In this document: positions 58,021-64,000 of the stretch, one piece after another
Numbering within the stretch: the first letter of the stretch is position 1
Layout of the letters: each line of letters opens with the position of its first letter
Source of the DNA: Aptenodytes patagonicus
Taxonomy: Eukaryota > Chordata > Aves > Sphenisciformes > Spheniscidae
Reading direction: 5' to 3'
Assembly (NCBI RefSeq): GCF_965638725.1
Contig: NC_134961.1
Location: 5,858,641-5,922,640 of the forward strand
DNA length: 64,000 bases
Made by a program: the position numbers and the translations under genes
The notes under the pieces: model-generated
The model's database searches: none
Told to the model about the DNA's origin: nothing
The model's input: the letters and a program-made list of their open reading frames with translations, nothing else

Positions 58021-60716
58021 GGTCAGCCTTCCCCTCCGGGTCACCCTCGGCTGAAAGGCACTACTTGGCTCTGTGCAGCACCAAGCACGGGCTGATGGGC
58101 CTGGTGGTTCCCGGACAGTGCGCATATTTATCAGCCAGCAATAACTGAGGCTGCGTGGCCCGCGTGCAAGGGATTTGAACGGTGTCTGTCCAAGTGATCA
58201 ACAGGAAAATACTCCTATCGCCCCACCAAGCACTGTCAATACCTTTTCGCCGGCCGAGCGGTGCGGTCCTGGTGTTGGCAGGCCCGGGAGCAGGGCGCGT
58301 GGCCGAGGACGGCGTGCAGCGGTGCTGCACCACTCGCCAAGCCCGCCGAGTAGCCAGGATGTCCTTCCCATGATGGTGTCCGACAACCCTTGCCTCACTG
58401 CAGGGTCTCCACTCAGTCTTGGAAGAAAACACTGCAGAAAATAGTTTTGTTCTTTTCTATTTGGAAAGCTTTTAACTGCGGTCAATAAATCTGGGCAAGG
58501 AATGTAGAGATTGCATTAGAGGAGATCTACGGCTCTCATCACCACTGAGGGACTAACGTAGGGTGAACAAGGTGCTTTGGGTAAAAAGTAAATGTAAATG
58601 GGCCAAATCCCATCTCTTCTGAAATCAGCGCCACAGCTGCTGTTGCCTGAGCCTGGCTGTCACCCCGTGAGCTGATCCCTGGTGGGAGCCCACTGGATGA
58701 AGCGGCTGCTGCGAGGGCCGAGGAGTCCCCTCGCCGCCACCCGGGAGAGGAAGGCTCGGCGCTGCAGAGCCTCAGCACGCCAAATTAAAAGCTGTCCGTT
58801 TCACACTCCACTCTTCCCTGGCCTTTGGCAGGGGCTATGATATAACAGGTTTTGCATAGCTGCTAGACATCTTCCTAATAGTATCCCCTGTGAATTCTAA
58901 ATTTCAGTCACAGCCTCTAAATTTTCATTAAGAGCAGTCACACAGAGAGAATGATGGATTAGATTTTATTGTTGGAAAATCTCCAGATAAAATTAAAGTG
59001 CTTCTTTCTTTTCTGAAACCTTTACCTTTCCCCTGTGGTGCCCTATAAATAAGGTATCAAATAATGTTTATCCTTTTGAATTCTGCAATCTTACGTGTTT
59101 CATGCTTACTCCTGACCACTTCCCTGCCTCTTCAGAGATGTCACTCTTCAGTTAAGCCTGGGAACAGACACTCTACCTCACAGACTTTGCTTTACTATAA
59201 AGCAGCCTGACTTTGTGTCCCAGCAGCATGTAGGAGACTTTGCTTAAGCCTAGGTACGTATTTGTAAATAGAGTGTTGTCTCCTTCCCTTTCCTGGAAGT
59301 CTTTCTTTCATTTCCTTCCTCCTTCCCATCCAATTCCCTCTGTCCTTTCTTTTTTCCCTAGCTCTCCATCCTCTCTGCGTACATCTAATCTGTCCAGCTT
59401 GCAGACAGATGAGACACCATTCGGTATATGCCGTGATCACGGGGCCCGGGCTGAGGCACTTTCTGCTGGGAACCAGCCCCTGACTCCAATAGCCAAACCG
59501 TGATAAGTGGTATCCGCTCCCACTGCCCCTGGCCAGCAGATTTTTATAGCAGATGTTGTTTCTTCCTACAGTGAAAAGGAGGAAAAAAAAGTATTCTTTT
59601 AGGACAGAGGTCTTAAACAGTTTTAGATGCTTTTAGTCTTCACTTTAACTAAAAAGCAAGAACCCTGCAGGCAGTTGGTAGGAAGTGTTCAAGAGCTGGT
59701 AATACTGGCATGATTCATACTGGTGTCAGCTCGTTTAAATTAAATTCCATGGGGATTTATCCAGCAAAGGCTCCGAAGGAGTTTTAGACAGCATCCCCCA
59801 CCCCCACACCTCTCACTTCACAGCATCTTAAATTAATACAGTGCAGAAAGGCCAGGACTGTACCAAGACAAAGGGTTGGCCGAGAGAGGAGCTTTCTGGG
59901 CTCTCAAACGGAGGGAAGAGTCCCTGCTTCCCACCACGAGCGCAGGGAATCAACAACCATACCCAGGGGAGAGAGAAAAGCAGTTTTCTTGCTGTAACAG
60001 AAGTCATCACTGTCAATGGGGGTCACTGTGTCTTGAGTTGGGGTCCCACACGGGGACTCAGCCCTGGGGGGTTACATGACTTACCATAGCTGAGCTCAAA
60101 GGATGTCCCTTGTCCTCGGCTAGGCTGCAGCCAGCAGCAGGGTTTCTCTCATCCCAGAAGGCTACGGCTGGCCCTACCAGCACTGCACAAGCAGGTTACT
60201 CCTGGGGCTCTTGCAAACCAGCAGTATATTGTGTTTCCAGGCTGGCCAGAGCCTCGGAGCAGGGTCAAGGCTCCCTTGCCAGCCTCCCAGGGCCTCTCCT
60301 GCTACTGTTTCCCCATGGCATAGGCTGTTATGATGGGCTGATGGGTCGTTCCCACCATTTCAGTACATTTTCCTCCTGATTTATCCTACTTGGGTAGGAA
60401 GATAATCCACACTACCAGAGAGCCAAGCCAGTTCCTTGTCTCAAAGGTCCTCCAACCCGCATGGACCAGCCAGGGCTCAGCTCCCTCGATGTCCTTCCTC
60501 TCTGCACAGAGAAGGTGGAAGGATTTCCAAGAGGAACAAATTGGCCGCCTTCTCCTTATAATGCCTCCCACCAGGAGCATTCAAGGGTGCTATCAGCACA
60601 GGTGATCTGCGGGTGTCAGGCTCATTAAAATCATAAGAGTTTGACTAATTTGCACCAGCTGGGCATCAGGCCCTTGGTGTTCACTCCAGCTTTGATTAGC
60701 CACCACTGACGTAGAG

Positions 60717-61321
60717 GCTGGTGTGCTGGTTTTGGCTGGGGTAGAGTTAATTTTCTTCACAGTAGCTGGTATGGGGCTGTGTTTTGGATTTGTGCTGAAA
60801 ACAGTGTTGATAACACAGGGATGTTTTAGTTACTGCTGAGCAGTGCTGACACAGAGTCAAGACCTTTTCTGCTTCTCACCCCGCCCCACCAGCGAGCAGG
60901 CGGGGGGGGCACAAGAAGCTGGGAGGGGACACGGCCGGGACAGCTGACCCCAACTGACCAAAGGGATATCCCACACCATATGATGTTGTGCTCAGCACAT
61001 AAAGCTGGGGGAAGAAGAAGGAAGGGGGGACGTTCGGAGCGATGGTGTTTGTCTTCCCAAGTAACTGTTACACGTGATGGAGCCCTGCTTTCCTGGGGAT
61101 GGCTGAACACCTGCCTGCCGATGGGGAGGAGTGAATGAATTCCTTGTTTTGTTTTGCTTGCGTGCGTGGCTTTGGCTTTACTGATTAAACTGTCTTTATC
61201 TCAACCCATGAGTCTTCCCGCTTTTACCCTTCCAATTCTCTCCCCCATCCCATTGTGGGGGGAGTGAGCGAGCGGCTGGGTGGTGCTTAGTTGCCGGCTG
61301 AGGTTAAACCACGACAGCTGG
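60717..61321 (+). mobile_element. ERVL-type solo LTR with 5-bp target duplication
   Basis: An LTR of 595 bp at 60722-61316 begins TGTGCTGGTTTTGGCTGGGG and ends AAACCACGACA, flanked by identical GCTGG at 60717-60721 and 61317-61321. It matches a common avian ERVL LTR family as I recall it. An ATAAAG TATA-like box lies near 60999 and ATTAAA near 61184. No internal retroviral sequence is present. The LTR looks whole, so this is a solo LTR left by recombination. The intact duplication suggests moderate rather than great age. Confidence 0.9.
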
Positions 61322-63509
61322 TTAACAGAGTAAGGACCCCAGGCCGAGCCCGCCGGCACCCATGGCAGTTGTCTCTATAACTATTTTCCTTTGTAAAAAA
61401 ATTTCTCGGAACTCTTCTTGCACTGGTGGAAAAATCATATCTCGGCTGGGAAACAAACAGAAAAGGATCCGAGTCTCATCCTCTCTGCTGCATTTTAATG
61501 TCATCCCAAAGGAAGCGGTGCTGCCTTGGCCACTTGCAGCAAAGGAAAGAAAACTCGCCGAGTTTATTGGCTACTTTTATTGGTTTGTCTGTGCCACGTT
61601 TTGCAGGCAGCTGTGCCAAGAAAACACCGTGGCTTTCCAGAGACGAGGCCTCAGAGAGGCAGAGGTAAGCTCAGGAGAAGAGTGAAAAGCTGGAAAGAGG
61701 AACCTTGTAAATTTGGTACCAGCAAGGATGGAGGGGTGCCAAAGCTGACCGAAATCTGCCATGAAACGAATCAGATCGCAGCCTTCCCTTCCCTGTGCAG
61801 AAGTCACGACGCCCACAGCTGGGAGAGTGGCCAGTGTTATTTTTGGGCAAGATTTATGCAAGTTCCAAGCAGAGTCTCAGCGAAAAGGAAGCGAGGGGGA
61901 GAGATGGAGATTTCTTTTTAACAGAGATGTTGGGAAGACATAGGAGTCATGAGCAACGAGTTAGAGCACCTATTCTGGGGTTGAATACCTCTGGGCTGGA
62001 CAGACTAGGGACAGACCACTGCAGACCAAACACGGCTGTCCCCCAGTAGCTCCTGAGCTGCAGTGACGAATCTGAGGAACAGCTAAACCAGGTTCCTGAC
62101 CAGACACGTCCCCAGGTCCTGCCCCTGCCCCAGGTCCCACTGCACGCGCTGGGTGCGGGATCGCAAGGCCACAGTCCTAAATTGCAAATACAATTTAGCT
62201 GAGCAGAGGAAGAGGTAGGATTGCTTTGGCCGCTTCCTAAAAGGCTAATCTCCATGGCCCCGCTACAGGATGGGGGAGAGCAAGGGGCACAGGGAAGCAG
62301 AGGACCTTTAACTCCATTTTCATTTGGGAGGGAGGTGTTGACATTTTAAATGCCATGAATGATAGATAATTGGCAGTGTCTTGGATTCATGAAGTCACCG
62401 AAAAGCAAAAAAAAACCCTTTTTCGATGCCTGTGGTAACAATCCAGTATCGGGTTATAAGTGACTCAGGCGAGGACCGTGTGATGGCAGGGCACGCTCGG
62501 AGCCGGGAAGCGTGCCCACAGGCCAGCACGCTCGGCAGAGTGTTTTGCAAGGATCAGTTGGACACCATCCTACCCTCACGCTGCTGGTGAAGTCATCGTG
62601 GTTTTGTGCCCCCCTCCTTGTCCCACTCCCGAGAGGACGGGGTAGAGCAGCTGTAGCTTAGCGCGTCGGGCAGAAAATCATTGTTTCCTTGCCTGCTGCC
62701 TCTCTGGGGCCCCAATATCGGAGGCACTCGGAGGAGAGGTTTGCTCTGCCTGGGCTGAGCTCTTCACCTCTTGCCTTGTGCCAAGTACACACAGAGTCAA
62801 GCAGAGGAGCCGAGTCGAGAACGGTTCCTTGCTGGAGTATTTTGCTCGTGGATGAATGTGTGCAAGCGGGTCCTTCTGGCTGCCGATCGCCCCCACGTAG
62901 GAAAACCAGAGGTACCACAGCTCCGGCACGCGTTGTGAAGGTGGGATGTCTTACGATAAGAAGGAAGCACTTTCTTTTTACTACCTGGCTGTTCCTGGCG
63001 TTTTGCATCCATTAGGCACGTCACCTCTTAAAAAGAGGAGTGGACCAGCTGCTGCTCCCTGGAAATCATTACTGGAGTCCGTGTGGGTATGCATACCTCT
63101 GCATCCACGTGGCCCTGCACTTCAAAACTGCCTCATGCAGAGGCTCAGTTACTCTGAAACCACCCCATGCTTTTGGAAAGAAACCAACAGTTTTGGCAGC
63201 AGGCTCTGTCCACTGATCCTAACACCTGGACCGTCAGGATGACAGCCCAGCATGGTGTAGGTTCACCGGCATCAATAAGCTGTGGCTGCTGTTGACCCTG
63301 TTGTTGCAGTGCTGGACCCAAAGGCCCTGTGTACCCCATGCACCCCATCCATCATCATCTTAGGCCCACCCACACAACACCACGGCTAGAAGACCCCGAG
63401 GAAATGCAATCCCTACATGCGGATTCCCTACATGTGCTGGGAGCCACAGGAGTCTGGTGGTCCCTTGTGGGAGCAGGACCTGCAGGGTCACAGCAAAAGT
63501 CCCAAGAAT
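61322..63509. other. Intergenic stretch between LTR and CR1
   Basis: I see nothing assignable. Overlapping frames at 61362-61943 and 62658-63242 lack similarity, splice context and codon preference that would support a gene. Confidence 0.4.
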
Positions 63510-63651
63510 CATAGAATCATTAAGGTTGGAAAAGACCTCTAAGATCATCGAGTCCAACCGTCAACCCAACACCACCACCCACTAAACCATGTCCCTAAGT
63601 GCCTCATCTACACGTCTTTTAAATACTTCCAGGGATGGTGACTCAACCATT
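63510..63651 (-). repeat. CR1 LINE 3' end, 5'-truncated
   Basis: Reverse complement of the CR1 3' terminus: 'aatcatagaatcat' (terminal octamers), 'taaggttggaaaagacctct', 'aagatcatcgagtccaaccg', then 'cttccagggatggtgactca'. It is closer to consensus than the copy at 278-895 and so probably younger. About 140 bp, truncated by its 5' end as CR1 copies usually are. Confidence 0.95.
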
Positions 63652-64000
63652 CAAATTCAAACCCTGGGGATTATGGAGGGATCTGTATGTTGTTTTGCCA
63701 ATATACCCTAATTTTCTCTTTCTCTGGCTAATTCTAATCTCAGGCACGCTCAGATAAGCCTCAAGACATTATACTGAAAGAAACAGCCAGCTCAAAGCAC
63801 ACGTGTGGCCTTATCTTCTCCATGCATTCATTTGAATAAATCTGTTCCAAAGGTACTTTACATAAACACGTTGAAGGACGAACCCTGGCTCACCTCTAGG
63901 GAGTTTGTGTTATCAGTGAAGTCTATAGGAGGCTTTTAACTGACTCACAATGGCACCAGCGTTGCCCTTAGGAAAAGGCACCGAAAGTCGAAACCCCAGG
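63652..64000. other. Terminal unannotated stretch
   Basis: 349 bases of ordinary sequence after the CR1 copy. I see no exon, repeat or RNA gene. Confidence 0.4.

Larger units (their letters stand above)
52401..60716. other. Gene-poor region with ancient repeats and AT-rich islands
   Basis: No exon set can be assembled. Open frames (for example 53651-54220 - with 189 codons) have no recognisable similarity or flanking splice signals. Repeat traces: about 52838-52900 ('cctaaataggtggcctgatt', an old sauropsid repeat motif) and 56985-57145 (L2/MIR-like tail). The interval 57395-58020 is a distinct AT-rich island. Confidence 0.45.

Noticed and set aside
62645-62685. tRNA-like 'tgtagcttagcgcgtcgggc'
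   Set aside because: Only a partial D-arm resemblance. I could not complete the anticodon and T arms.

Overview
This window is vertebrate, and the evidence points to a bird, probably not a galliform. It contains CR1 LINE fragments of avian type, an ERVL-type solo LTR of a kind I associate with neoavian genomes, GC-rich short-intron genes typical of an avian microchromosome, and the gene order of human 16p13.3 (MSLN, MSLNL, RPUSD1, CHTF18). I built the gene models by hand from open frames, splice signals and exon phases. The organism call is inference.

Layout. From 1 to 4551 (+) lies the 3' part of a mesothelin gene (MSLN position), ending in a GPI-signal exon. From 6391 to 13954 (-) lies a convergent paralogue at the MSLNL position. 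It has 16 exons, a furin-like RLKR site and a mucin-like stalk of about 300 residues. From 19119 to 20689 (-) lies RPUSD1, a pseudouridine synthase, complete. It shares a GC-rich, triple-CCAAT bidirectional promoter with CHTF18 (21643 onward, +), the AAA+ subunit of the alternative clamp loader CTF18-RFC. CHTF18 can be followed through 21 exons. Its last exon runs into a 100-N assembly gap at 32933-33032.

After the gap come a TA/CA-rich microsatellite block and some 4.5 kb without a recognisable gene. I did not find GNG13, which follows CHTF18 in mammals. From 37835 to 50689 (-) lies a complete 18-coding-exon gene that I cannot name. All its exon phases join, giving 669 residues. It starts with a SUMO-interacting motif, then a Cys/His module resembling the one I recall from plant RIN13-type proteins, a second Cys cluster and a long, probably helical, C-terminal part. 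Its promoter at 51.5-51.66 kb carries a YY1-type motif, an upstream ORF and a strongly G-skewed first intron. A short divergent transcript is possible on the other side.

From 52.4 kb to the end I see no convincing gene. The stretch holds ancient repeats, a 5'-truncated CR1, the solo LTR with 5-bp target duplications, and an AT-rich island at 57.4-58.0 kb that could be regulatory.

Functionally the two mesothelin genes are cell-surface paralogues, while RPUSD1 and CHTF18 are housekeeping genes driven from one promoter. The unnamed gene looks nuclear, judging from its SUMO-interacting motif, but that is inference. It is the best candidate here for something little described.
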